In this document: piece by piece, positions 34,347 through 44,344 of the stretch
Layout of the letters: every line of letters starts with the position of its first letter
How positions within the stretch are numbered: position 1 is the first letter of the stretch
Source of the DNA: Candidatus Cloacimonadota bacterium
GTDB taxonomy: Bacteria; Cloacimonadota; Cloacimonadia; Cloacimonadales; Cloacimonadaceae
Direction: 5' to 3'
DNA: 64,000 nucleotides
NCBI GenBank assembly: GCA_029781115.1
Contig: JAKOXG010000011.1
Coordinates: 124,001-188,000, forward strand
Translations under genes and position numbers: made by a program
Notes under the pieces: model-generated
What the model saw: the letters and a program-made list of their open reading frames with translations, nothing else
The model's database searches: none
Told to the model about the DNA's origin: nothing

Positions 34347-34492
34347 GGCTTGGTTTTCCCGACAGCGACGGTTGCCGAACAGCCATAGAAGCAGGTGGTG
34401 GACAGCAGAAACAATCTCCTACCAAAATGGTGGGTGTTTTGCTCAGAAAATTGTCCGGATTTTCAGTATGGGTCAGTTAAATCAAGCTTTTT

Positions 34493-35218
34493 CTAATCTT
34501 GATGTATTATCCTGCCGCTTCCCACCTTCATATCCACGTTGTATGCGTCACTGTCTATCAGGATGATGTCTCCGGATCCGGCAGTTATCGAGCCATAATC
34601 CAGATCACTGTCTTCCAAAGTGACGTTGCCTGAACCCGCTTGGATATCCACATTGGTTGCTCCAATATCATCAAGATAGATATTGCCCGAGCCAACCCTG
34701 AGCCTCATCTCGTAAGCTGTATTATCGGTTAAATACACGTTTCCCGAGCCCACTTCAATACCCATTTCCTCCACATCATTCTCTTCCAGGGAGATATTGC
34801 CTGTAGCGTTGGAAATGCGTATTTGATGCGCTTCTTGCATGTAGGAGACGTCGACGTTTCCGGTTGAATTGGAAATCTTCAAGTTCAACCACCCGGGTAT
34901 CTCACCACTCACCTTGCTGATCTTTACCTGTTTTCCTGATCTGGATCCGGCTTTGATGGTGCCATTTTCAAGGTAGATGATGGCGTCACCCGGCCTGCAT
35001 TCATAATATCCCACCAAGATATTGATAATGTTGTCGTATGAGCCTTCCAGCTCAATATCTGCCGTGCTGGTGGATACATTAAACTGGTTGGTTTCACACA
35101 CCTCACACAACAGCGCTTCGCTGTAATATTTGAGATTGCCATCAGGCACGACCCCAACGTGGATCACGCAGGAAGTCAAGCTCAGAGCGATGAGGCTGAT
35201 CAGGATTAGTCTTTTCAT
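34493..35218 (-). CDS. Self-similar beta-repeat lipoprotein, paralogue 1
   Basis: The 241-residue lipoprotein (lipobox LTSC, Cys17, then VIHVG) ends in a stack of near-20-residue repeats with the motif GSGN(V/I)xLxD, for example EVGSGNVYLTDN, RVGSGNIYLDDI, QAGSGNVTLEDS and TAGSGDIILIDS. This pattern predicts a right-handed beta-solenoid, as in DUF2807/DUF4097-type putative adhesins of FCB bacteria. An earlier segment (STSTADIELEGSYDNIINILVGY) starts the solenoid. A same-length paralogue lies 150 bases upstream, so the pair arose by tandem duplication. The role, perhaps surface adhesion or envelope stress, is not known. Confidence 0.85.
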   Translation of the reverse strand: MKRLILISLIALSLTSCVIHVGVVPDGNLKYYSEALLCEVCETNQFNVSTSTADIELEGSYDNIINILVGYYECRPGDAIIYLENGTIKAGSRSGKQVKISKVSGEIPGWLNLKISNSTGNVDVSYMQEAHQIRISNATGNISLEENDVEEMGIEVGSGNVYLTDNTAYEMRLRVGSGNIYLDDIGATNVDIQAGSGNVTLEDSDLDYGSITAGSGDIILIDSDAYNVDMKVGSGRIIHQD

Positions 35219-35368
35219 AATCTTATCTCCTTTGTAAGGTTATAGCTATTCTACTCTATATACACAGATTATGGGCTTTCACCTCAATCTATCTCCGGTT
35301 ACCACCACGATGACTTCTTTTGCGTGGAAACCGGCGATAACATGCAGATACTGCCCAAAAACCAGCTG

Positions 35369-36094
35369 CTAATCCAGGTATATCACCTCGCCTGAGCCTA
35401 CCACATACCTCACCCTGTCTCCCGTGGTGTTTTGCAGGATGATGTTTCCGGAACCTGTAGTTACAGAGCCGTAGCTCAGCACGCAATCCTTGAGCGTAAC
35501 GTTGCCGGAACCGACCTCGATATCAATATCGTCCACCATGCTGTTGGTGAGCGTGACATTGCCACTTCCGACTTCGAGATCCAAGCTGGTCACCATGCTG
35601 TTTCTCAGAGAAGCGTTGCCAGAGCCAATTTCGATGTTTGCATCGGTTACCGAGCAATTTGGCAGGGAAAAATTGCCCGAACCGATGGAAATATCTATCT
35701 GCCTGGCCTTATTGAGATTGGAGATATCCACATTGCCGGTTGCGTTGGAGATGTCCAGGCTCAGCGATCTTGGGATCTTGCCCTTCACTTTGGTGATTTC
35801 CACGTTCTTTCCTGAGGCGGATCTGGCCTTGATAGCACCGTCTTCGATGTAGATTATGCCATCATCCGTTTCAGCTTCACGGTAGCCTACCACGATCTCG
35901 ATGATGTTTTCACTCCAGCCTTCCAGCTCTACTTCTGCAGTGTTGGTGGACACTTTTAGCTCAGTGATGTCACAAAGCTGATACAACAGCGCTTCGTTGT
36001 AATATTTGAGTCTCGGTTCCGGCTCGCTTCCGACATGGATCACGCAGGAAGTCAGAACCAGAGCGATGAGGCCGAGTATAAGCAGTCTTTTCAT
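35369..36094 (-). CDS. Self-similar beta-repeat lipoprotein, paralogue 2
   Basis: This protein is also 241 residues with an almost identical start (MKRLLILGLIALVLTSCVIHVG, lipobox Cys17). The solenoid is a little longer and more regular: DISIGSGNFSLPN, NIEIGSGNASLRN, DLEVGSGNVTLTN, DIEVGSGNVTLKD and VTTGSGNIILQN. The regular pattern implies slippage or unequal exchange between copies. Its start has its own upstream region, so each copy may be transcribed separately. The intervening 150-base gap holds no gene. Confidence 0.85.
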   Translation of the reverse strand: MKRLLILGLIALVLTSCVIHVGSEPEPRLKYYNEALLYQLCDITELKVSTNTAEVELEGWSENIIEIVVGYREAETDDGIIYIEDGAIKARSASGKNVEITKVKGKIPRSLSLDISNATGNVDISNLNKARQIDISIGSGNFSLPNCSVTDANIEIGSGNASLRNSMVTSLDLEVGSGNVTLTNSMVDDIDIEVGSGNVTLKDCVLSYGSVTTGSGNIILQNTTGDRVRYVVGSGEVIYLD

Positions 36095-36183
36095 ATCTTA
36101 ATTCTCCAGATGAGGTTAAAATTCACATGCACGGGGTAAAAAGATGCCAAGATATTGTCAATACCTCGTTTTACCAGTGAAGC

Positions 36184-36217
36184 AAAGCCGCCAGGACTTG
36201 AGGTCCATAGCGGCTTT
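36184..36217 (-). terminator. Hairpin, possible terminator of the 36244 lipoprotein
   Basis: Arms AAAGCCGC and GCGGCTTT with an inner GGAC/GTCC stem. On the minus strand it follows the lipoprotein stop by 26 bases, but only three T residues close it, so termination is uncertain. Confidence 0.5.
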
Positions 36218-36243
36218 AATACTACAATATCTGCCAAACAGCT

Positions 36244-36714
36244 CTATATTCCGGAGCTGCTCAGGTTGAAATGAGTTACAGTCCATCTGCCATCCAGCTC
36301 CTGCCAGAGCCAGCTGTCGGTTCTGTATTCGCCGCTGGTTTGTCCATCTTGGTGGGTCTTGACGATGGAAATTTCAGCAGTCCAGAGCACGCTTTTGTGG
36401 CTGATAACGATGGCGCGCGGGTCGATCACCTTCATCTTTTGTTCGGTCAGGTCTTGGTGTTGGATGTCCAGATATTTGATCATCTTATCCTTGCCATAAG
36501 ACTTGCCGTTGATGAAGAAGCGGCGCGTGGGATGTTCATCCAGATAGCTTTTCAGGGATGTGGTTTGCAGTTTTTCCATCTCGGAGAGGATGAGCACCAT
36601 CCTTTGGTCTGTTTCTTTTTGCAGCTTCAGTGCCTGCTTTTCCTTCACGGCCAGTTGGCAGCCGCCGAGCAGGATAGCGATCAGCAGTGTGATTATAATG
36701 GTTGTCTTTTTCAT
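36244..36714 (-). CDS. Small lipoprotein with NTF2/SnoaL-like domain
   Basis: The 156-residue lipoprotein has the lipobox LLGGC (Cys19). The mature part has the order helix (EKLQTTSLKSYLDEHPTRRFFINGKSYGKDKMIKYLD), strands (MKVIDPRAIVISHKSVLWTAEISIV) and closing strands (YRTDSWLWQELDGRWTVTHFNLS), which is the cone-like NTF2/SnoaL or DUF4440 fold. These folds bind small ligands or act as accessory domains. No catalytic residues can be assigned. It lies downstream of gap after a hairpin. Confidence 0.75.
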   Translation of the reverse strand: MKKTTIIITLLIAILLGGCQLAVKEKQALKLQKETDQRMVLILSEMEKLQTTSLKSYLDEHPTRRFFINGKSYGKDKMIKYLDIQHQDLTEQKMKVIDPRAIVISHKSVLWTAEISIVKTHQDGQTSGEYRTDSWLWQELDGRWTVTHFNLSSSGI

Positions 36715-36735
36715 AAGGTTCCTTCTAAAATAAAG

Positions 36736-36799
36736 GGGGACGCCTGATAGGCTGAGCGGTGCTATCTTACGTGATCATAGGATCTTGAGTGGCGTCCCC
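36736..36799 (-). terminator. Long hairpin after gap
   Basis: GGGGACGCC (36736-36744) pairs perfectly with GGCGTCCCC (36791-36799) around a 46-base loop, with CTTTATTTTAG next on the minus strand. Likely terminator of the fba-gap unit. Confidence 0.5.
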
Positions 36800-36813
36800 G
36801 GGGGTAAATATGG

Positions 36814-38803
<1,990 letters not shown>

Positions 38804-39020
38804 GATACCTCCATGGTAAGCTTATAGTTCTATAACCAAAATCTAAGCGAAAGATGCTTTAAAACAAGGGGATTCTGATCTGTGAGGCTTTCTTGATAAT
38901 GGGTAGGGGTGATCGCTGAACCACAGAGGTATGGTCGCTTGCCGTAGCGACCTTATGAGGGCGCTCCTGAGGGTGCCGATTCTGCGTATTGGTTGGGATT
39001 CATCCACCCTTTCCCGCCAC
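38804..39020. other. Gene-free gap with hairpin C2
   Basis: Between fba and the large secreted protein. It contains the 20-bp hairpin of family C at 38933-38952 (GGTCGCTTGCCGTAGCGACC). No coding sequence or other repeat is evident. Confidence 0.6.
38933..38952 (+). repeat. Hairpin repeat family C, copy C2
   Basis: GGTCGCTTGCCGTAGCGACC, identical in stem to C1 and C3 and preceded, as in C3, by GGTAT. Confidence 0.75.
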
Positions 39021-39059
39021 AAAAAACAGCCCCGCAGTTGATTTAAACCACGGGGCTGC
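39021..39059 (-). terminator. Rho-independent terminator of the large secreted protein gene
   Basis: On the minus strand, CAGCCCCG (39058-39051) and CGGGGCTG (39034-39027) form the stem, followed by TTTTTT (39026-39021). The gene's stop codon is 23 bases upstream. Confidence 0.9.
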
Positions 39060-39081
39060 ATTTATTAGATTTATTGGGGTT

Positions 39082-41175
39082 TTACTTCATCAAAACCATC
39101 TTTTTGGTGCTGGTGTAATTACCGGCGGTGAGCTTGTAGTAATAGACTCCGCTGGCCACGGGGCGGTTTTGGTTGTCCGTTCCGGTCCAGATCACGCTGT
39201 GTTTACCGGCGTTTTGGGCTTCGTTTACCAGGGTGCGCACCAGTTGTCCTTTGGTGTTGTAGATTTCCAGTTTTGCATTCTGATTTCTGCTCAGGTTGTA
39301 AGTGATGGTGGTTTCGGGGTTGAAGGGGTTGGGGTAGTTTGTTTCCAGGCGGGTCTGAGTGGCGGGGATGCCGGGATCGTCTGTGCTCACTTCGTTGCCT
39401 GAAACTCTCACGTTGTCCACCAGAAAGGCCATGGCGTCGTTGGAAACACACTGGATGCCGATATGGATGTGTTGTTGGGTATAGGCAGCCAAATCATAGC
39501 TGTATTCTGTCCATGCTTCGGGGGCCTCCACATAGTTATCTCCGCTGATGATGGTGAAATCGGCCGGATCTGTCCCTGTGGTGGAGACACCTATTTTGAA
39601 TCTTTCCAGTCCATGCGCATCGGTGAGTGATCTAGCCCAGAAATTGAGCCCTTCTGCGCCTTTGAATCCGCGTGTGATCAGCCAGTCGTTGTTGGCCAGA
39701 TTTGTAGAGGCAAAGCAGGCAGCCATCTTATCGCCTGAACGTGCTTGCAGGATGTCGCTCAAAGGCGGGGTGGTGCTGCCGGGATTGAAGATGATAAAGG
39801 CTTGAGGCGCAAGGGCGTTTTCCCAAGTGACATCCTCAATGCCGTAGGTGTTGCCTTGATCAACGTCCACGAGCGTCCAGGGTTCAAATTCTATGGCAAA
39901 ATCGGCATAGCTTTCAAATCCATCGGCGATAATGTTGGGCACGTGGGTAAGGATGATGTTCAGTGGTGTGGTTTGTTCCATCACCACAACCACGTTTTCC
40001 TGGGTGAAGTTTTCGTATTCCACATGGATTACCTTGACGGTATGAGTGCCGGCGGGGACTTGGATAAAGAAGGATCCATTGTAGTTGGTAGTGGCAGAAA
40101 CGTTTCCGGCGATAACGGTTGCACCGGCGACAGGCTGGTTGGCTTGGTTGCGGACATAACCGGCTATCGTGCCGATGGCATTGACTTTGAGTATGCTATT
40201 GGAAAATCCGGGGCCGGAGACGATACCATCATCAAAAGTGGCTTTAATAGCCCATCTGTAACTTGCATCAATCAGATTATCCCATTCTGGATCCTGAATG
40301 GTGGTGCTGGTGACGAGGGCATCATTGACGGCGATCCAATTGGTTTCATCGGCTTCCTGACCCAAATAAAAGCGGAAAGCCTGATAACCTGTGACGGTGC
40401 GATCCATGTCGCCATTGGCTATCGTGGGGAAGCTGATGGTCGGGGCGGTTGTGGGAGGATAGTAGCCGATATAGCCCTCAATGCACCAGTTGTAGCTATA
40501 GCCTAACTGGGACAAAGGAACCCAATTGTCTTGGATAAACAACATGTCTCCAAAGCCGGCTACTGCGGGACCCTCGTCGCAAGCGAGAGGATAAGATTCT
40601 TCACTGATGACGACGTTGTAACCAAACCACAAGCCCTCTTCTCCCGTGATGTAAACGGGCTCGTTGAGTATGACGGTGTTGTAAGTATTCAGAGTGTGAG
40701 TGAAAGGTTGGTGAACCTCTCTAAATCCGGGGTAAGTATCCCAGCCGCCGGTCCACACCCTGATAGCGAAAGACCCTTCACCGGAGGGATAAATCTTCAC
40801 CGCTTGCAGACTCATGCCGGCGTAGGCCGCAAGAGAATCTGCAGGGTAACGGATGGCTGCATCAAAGCTTGCCGGTTCCTGGGTGCCGATGGCAGTGTAT
40901 GGGGCACCGCAATAGCTGAACCAATCACCGCCCGGTGTGCCGGGTTCCAACCAAGTGAGAGTGAGGTCTCCATCCAATTCATTGGCACGCACACTGCAGG
41001 GTGGCAGGTGATCGGGATCCTTCGGTGAATTGTTGTTTAAGATGACAGCCTCACCGGTCTGTGGCTGAAAATCGCGGGAAGAAAAGCCCAGCGTGGCTTC
41101 CTTTGCGCCAAGCACAGAAATACACTGTGCGATCAAGAGTATCACTATCACGGACAGTAATGATAGTTTCTTCAT
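39082..41175 (-). CDS. Secreted modular protein with C-terminal sorting domain
   Basis: The 697-residue protein starts at ATG 41175, preceded by AAAGGAG; an earlier in-frame ATG at 41205 lacks one. A signal peptide (MKKLSLLSVIVILLIAQCISVLG) leads into a beta-rich N-terminal region with fibronectin-like segments. From about residue 335 comes a carboxypeptidase-regulatory-like module (GTIAGYVRNQANQPVAGATVIAG), then a choice-of-anchor-J type region (DGFESYADFAIEFEPWTLVDVD...SGDKMAACF). It ends with the FCB sorting domain NYPNPFNPETTITYNLSRN...GVYYYKLTAGNYTSTKKMVLMK. Such proteins are exported or surface-bound. No catalytic motif is seen. Confidence 0.88.
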   Translation of the reverse strand: MKKLSLLSVIVILLIAQCISVLGAKEATLGFSSRDFQPQTGEAVILNNNSPKDPDHLPPCSVRANELDGDLTLTWLEPGTPGGDWFSYCGAPYTAIGTQEPASFDAAIRYPADSLAAYAGMSLQAVKIYPSGEGSFAIRVWTGGWDTYPGFREVHQPFTHTLNTYNTVILNEPVYITGEEGLWFGYNVVISEESYPLACDEGPAVAGFGDMLFIQDNWVPLSQLGYSYNWCIEGYIGYYPPTTAPTISFPTIANGDMDRTVTGYQAFRFYLGQEADETNWIAVNDALVTSTTIQDPEWDNLIDASYRWAIKATFDDGIVSGPGFSNSILKVNAIGTIAGYVRNQANQPVAGATVIAGNVSATTNYNGSFFIQVPAGTHTVKVIHVEYENFTQENVVVVMEQTTPLNIILTHVPNIIADGFESYADFAIEFEPWTLVDVDQGNTYGIEDVTWENALAPQAFIIFNPGSTTPPLSDILQARSGDKMAACFASTNLANNDWLITRGFKGAEGLNFWARSLTDAHGLERFKIGVSTTGTDPADFTIISGDNYVEAPEAWTEYSYDLAAYTQQHIHIGIQCVSNDAMAFLVDNVRVSGNEVSTDDPGIPATQTRLETNYPNPFNPETTITYNLSRNQNAKLEIYNTKGQLVRTLVNEAQNAGKHSVIWTGTDNQNRPVASGVYYYKLTAGNYTSTKKMVLMK

Positions 41176-41445
41176 GGTTTCTCCTTTATTGATCTGCTTT
41201 TTCATTTTATTTTACTGAAGGCGTCCCTTCCGGGGACTGCAACACACATAGATAATGCCACATTCCACAAAAAGGACTCCAAGTAGCAAGGTCAATGATG
41301 TGGTGATTTCTGTCAAGACAGAAATGCTTTTTGGGGAGAAAGATTTGAAACAGTGGTGTCAAAAGACGACGTCAACTCTCCCGTAAGACACCATCAGCGT
41401 CTGAGCAGGTTTGCCTTATTCCTGATAAGGCACCTGTGTGGGTTC

Positions 41446-41919
41446 TTAAAAGGTCACGCCAAGATTGATGTTGCTGAGAGAGGGTTTGACGCCCATATCC
41501 CACTCAATAAACATGTGACTGTTGTTCCCAATATTGAAGCGGTATCCAATTCCGACGACAAGGTGAGGGATCAGCATCCTTTTGATCTCGTCGCTATTAT
41601 CTGGTTCGAACAGACTGAATAAAGGCACGTACATCTCTCCATAGTCGACACCCGCAGCAAGCAGGTGGTAAAGGTTGCCCTTTTTGGTGTGCGTCCTGAT
41701 CTCGTAGTTGGCACCCGCAAACCAGACAATTTTGTCGTAATAACCGTTGATATTGAGGTAGTGTTCTCTGTTTTTACCTTCTGGGCTGCCAAGCTCAAGG
41801 CCGAGACTGGCACCGTTTAACAAACCCAGGTTGAGGCTGGTTTTTATCTTGCTGGATCGCTCACCAAAAAGCATGGAAAGCGCAAGCAAGAGGCTGAGGA
41901 TGAGGATGATGCGTTTCAT
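41446..41919 (-). CDS. Small secreted, probably outer-membrane protein
   Basis: The 157-residue protein has a signal peptide (MKRIILILSLLLALSMLFG). The mature part alternates short hydrophobic strands (SLNLGLLNGASLGLELGS, HYLNINGYYDKIVWFAGANYEIR, HLVVGIGYRFNIGNNSHMFIEW) and ends NINLGVTF, an aromatic C-terminal residue typical of outer-membrane barrels. An eight-strand barrel is plausible. No relatives are recognised. It lies alone between the secreted sorting-domain gene and a nuclease-like gene. Confidence 0.65.
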   Translation of the reverse strand: MKRIILILSLLLALSMLFGERSSKIKTSLNLGLLNGASLGLELGSPEGKNREHYLNINGYYDKIVWFAGANYEIRTHTKKGNLYHLLAAGVDYGEMYVPLFSLFEPDNSDEIKRMLIPHLVVGIGYRFNIGNNSHMFIEWDMGVKPSLSNINLGVTF

Positions 41920-41966
41920 GGGGGGCTCCTTGTGTAGGTTATTCCTTGTATCTGTGAAACTCTGCT

Positions 41967-42878
41967 CTATTTTTTTGCAGGTAATGAACCTGTGATGAAA
42001 AACATCGGTGTTCCATTGGGAAGGGTTATCATTCTCACCCCATCATCGCCGAGCAGGGGAAGAGCTTTAACCTGTGCAAAGTATCTCTTGATTTCTTTCA
42101 ACCACGCTTCGTCTGATTTAAAAGGCTCGCCTCTTTGCTTGGAGCTCCAATAAGGGTCATTTGTGAATCCAAGGTATAGAAGAACGGTGGGTATTCCCAA
42201 GCTGGCAAGCTTCCAGGTATAGGCAATTCTGTTGCTTAGCTGATAGTAGCTATCGTGTGAGATCTTGATTCTTCTGCAGAAAGGCGAAAGAGCCTCTTTC
42301 GCTTGAGAGATAGCATCCCCGATTCTGCGGTGATTATAAGCTTTATTCAAACAGCTCTCCAGTATCTTGTCATCTAAAAGCCTATAATCTGATAAAACAC
42401 GCATTAGTTCCTTCAGCTCTTCATAGGTTAGATTGGTTTTTTTATTGAGTTTGCTATTGATTGCTGCCTCTTTAGCATTTCCACTAAAACCCATATCAAT
42501 CCGTTTGCCTTTTTCCTCCATCTCACCATAGTGTGACTTGGCTTCGACAAGTAGAATACCCTTTTCCCCATCAACGTTGCATGTCGAGATGAAATCCCAA
42601 TTTGGCTTGCTGCCTGATGCACCCCACCATGAATTTAATGATTCAGGGTTTATTCGGGGAAGATACTTTTTTACTGTCTCAAGCTCAAGGAATGTTTTCA
42701 GTTCAGACTCACTTGTATCGGATTTTCTAGGCGCATGCTGCTCTTCTGAGTCATTGCGATCAAAAGACACTCCAAAAGTCCCAAGCTTACTCTCAACCAA
42801 ATCGAAAAGCTCGTTGACGACATCTCTTTGAACGAGCTCCATTACCTGAAGTTTACTACCGGCATCGATCTTACTCAT
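41967..42878 (-). CDS. Uncharacterised protein with possible PD-(D/E)XK nuclease core
   Basis: The 303-residue protein has no signal peptide. Residues 92-114 read P-N-W-D ... I-L-L-V-E-A-K, that is Asp95, a beta strand, then Glu112-Ala-Lys114, which is the PD-(D/E)XK arrangement of endonuclease folds. Helical regions surround it (KLNKKTNLTYEELKELMRVLSDYRLLD; RRIGDAISQAKEALSPFCRRI), and IAYTWKLASLGIPTVLLYLGF is a later hydrophobic strand. No methylase, helicase or toxin gene is adjacent, and the codon pattern looks more AT-rich than its neighbours, hinting at transfer. Restriction-like, repair-like or inactive folds are all possible. Confidence 0.55.
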   Translation of the reverse strand: MSKIDAGSKLQVMELVQRDVVNELFDLVESKLGTFGVSFDRNDSEEQHAPRKSDTSESELKTFLELETVKKYLPRINPESLNSWWGASGSKPNWDFISTCNVDGEKGILLVEAKSHYGEMEEKGKRIDMGFSGNAKEAAINSKLNKKTNLTYEELKELMRVLSDYRLLDDKILESCLNKAYNHRRIGDAISQAKEALSPFCRRIKISHDSYYQLSNRIAYTWKLASLGIPTVLLYLGFTNDPYWSSKQRGEPFKSDEAWLKEIKRYFAQVKALPLLGDDGVRMITLPNGTPMFFITGSLPAKK

Positions 42879-43187
42879 AATCTCTCCTCTTAAAGTTTAA
42901 ATGGTCTGTTAGCAAGATTTAACAATCCCCCATTCCTGTCAATATTTATTATTCCCTTGTTATCCCAGATATTAGCAATACTGCGATTCTTCAGTCTTTG
43001 AGCTTCGTATAAAGGCCTAAGTATTTGCAGTGATGATAGCTTAGATGCCATTGCAACGAGGTTGACAAAAAAAGTAAGCCCCTGAACAATGGAACCAGGT
43101 AAACCAAGATACGTGTTACGGGGAAAATGCAGCCTGAAAGCGGGTGTATTTCCTTACGGCTCATGAAAATATCAAGGAGGATAGATC
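42879..43187. other. Gene-free gap
   Basis: About 310 bases, AT-rich, between the nuclease-like gene and the CPBP protease gene. No promoter, terminator or repeat stands out, apart from an AAGGAGG ribosome site just before ATG 43188. Confidence 0.5.
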
Positions 43188-44057
43188 ATGAATAGCAAAG
43201 CAAAAGACTTGGAAAGAGTAGCCCTGGGCATCATGGTGATGTTTGGGCTTCATTGGTTGTATTCGCTGGTAATCAGACCGCATTTGCCGCTTGTGGAGCT
43301 CGCTGCGGGCATTATCGGTATCGTGCTGTTGTATGTTGTGGGCACAGGACTGTTTTTCCGGATCACCAAGGATGTAGACAAGCAGCCCTATGCCCTCAAG
43401 GAAAAGAGTAGAGTCTCGGTCAAGACCGTGTTGCTGTGTTTGCTCTTGCATTGCACTGCCTTCTTTGTGATGAATATCTTGACGGCTGCGGGTGTTGCTT
43501 TGGGCTGCGAGGGTCCTTCGACCGACGATATGTCAATGACCGGCTCGATGGTGTTTATGTTGCTGGTATTCAATCCGATAGTGGAAGAATATGTCTTCCG
43601 GCATCTGTTTGCCACCCGGCTGCTGAAGTATGGGGAAAGGTTTTACGTCCTGGCGTCGGCCTATTGCTTTGCCATCTTGCACGGTGTGTCCATGGGGCCG
43701 ATCCACATCCTCTACACCTTCATCCTGGGGCTGATCTGGGGCTATCTCACGGTCAAATCCGGCGGCCTCATCCTGGCTATCCTGATGCACTCCATCTCCA
43801 ACCTCTTCAACGCCGTCATCGTGCAGAAGCTGCTTGATATCTCCGTGGAAGCGGTGGGTGCCTATTCTACAGTGATCATGCTGCTGGGCGTCATCGGCCT
43901 CATCATATATCTGGTAAACAGGAAAAAGGTCGTTCTGGACGGCACTTCGGGTCTGATAGACAGGCAAGCCCTCAAAGACCTCTTCAGCAACAGAGGCATC
44001 TGGATATACACGGTGATCACTTTGATCGTGATGGTGCTCAAGGCGGTGTTAAAGTAG
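43188..44057 (+). CDS. CPBP (CAAX-type) intramembrane metalloprotease
   Basis: The 289-residue membrane protein has about seven hydrophobic segments. The ABI/CPBP motifs are present: EEYVFRHLF (Glu-Glu and Arg), FAILHG and the HSISNLFNAV motif with a metal-binding His. Members cleave prenylated or other membrane substrates or participate in bacteriocin immunity. No bacteriocin gene is near, so a housekeeping membrane role is likely. The start is ATG 43188, preceded by AAGGAGG. It converges with the DUF5916-like gene. Confidence 0.9.
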   Translation: MNSKAKDLERVALGIMVMFGLHWLYSLVIRPHLPLVELAAGIIGIVLLYVVGTGLFFRITKDVDKQPYALKEKSRVSVKTVLLCLLLHCTAFFVMNILTAAGVALGCEGPSTDDMSMTGSMVFMLLVFNPIVEEYVFRHLFATRLLKYGERFYVLASAYCFAILHGVSMGPIHILYTFILGLIWGYLTVKSGGLILAILMHSISNLFNAVIVQKLLDISVEAVGAYSTVIMLLGVIGLIIYLVNRKKVVLDGTSGLIDRQALKDLFSNRGIWIYTVITLIVMVLKAVLK

Positions 44058-44116
44058 CAGCTAAGAAGCAGTTGCAAAGAGAGTACAAAGAGCTTTTCCA
44101 TCTGTCACACGTTGCG

Positions 44117-44208
44117 CCCTTACTTATCCGCCCGGAGATCCCCCGGTGCCTCCCGGGGAAAACCCGAGTATCTCCGAGTAATCACCGGGCGGCTAAGAAA
44201 GGTAGGGG
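44117..44208 (+). repeat. Dispersed repeat family A, copy A3 (core inverted)
   Basis: Outer parts run in the same direction as A2 and A4 (CTTACTTATCCGCCCGGAGAT at the left, TAATCACCGGGCGGCT at the right). The central hairpin segment is the reverse complement, reading CCGGGGAAAACCCGAGTATCTCC where A2/A4 have GGAGATACTCGGGTTTTTCC. The rest of the gap to 44344 holds hairpin C3 and GC-rich inverted stretches near 44290-44330. Confidence 0.75.
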
Positions 44209-44211
44209 TAT

Positions 44212-44231
44212 GGTCGCTTGCCAGAGCGACC
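44212..44231 (+). repeat. Hairpin repeat family C, copy C3
   Basis: GGTCGCTTGCCAGAGCGACC, four bases after repeat A3. Confidence 0.75.
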
Positions 44232-44344
44232 CAAAAGTACGGTCGTTATCCGCACCAACGAAAGGTCATGGCCTCACCGCAATTGTAAGCAGCAAGCTTC
44301 GCTCGCTTGCGGCGGTTCGGCGACCGCCGGCTACGGGATTCAGA

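Noticed and set aside
43188-44057. CPBP protease as bacteriocin immunity gene
   Set aside because: No bacteriocin, transporter or small double-glycine peptide gene is adjacent.
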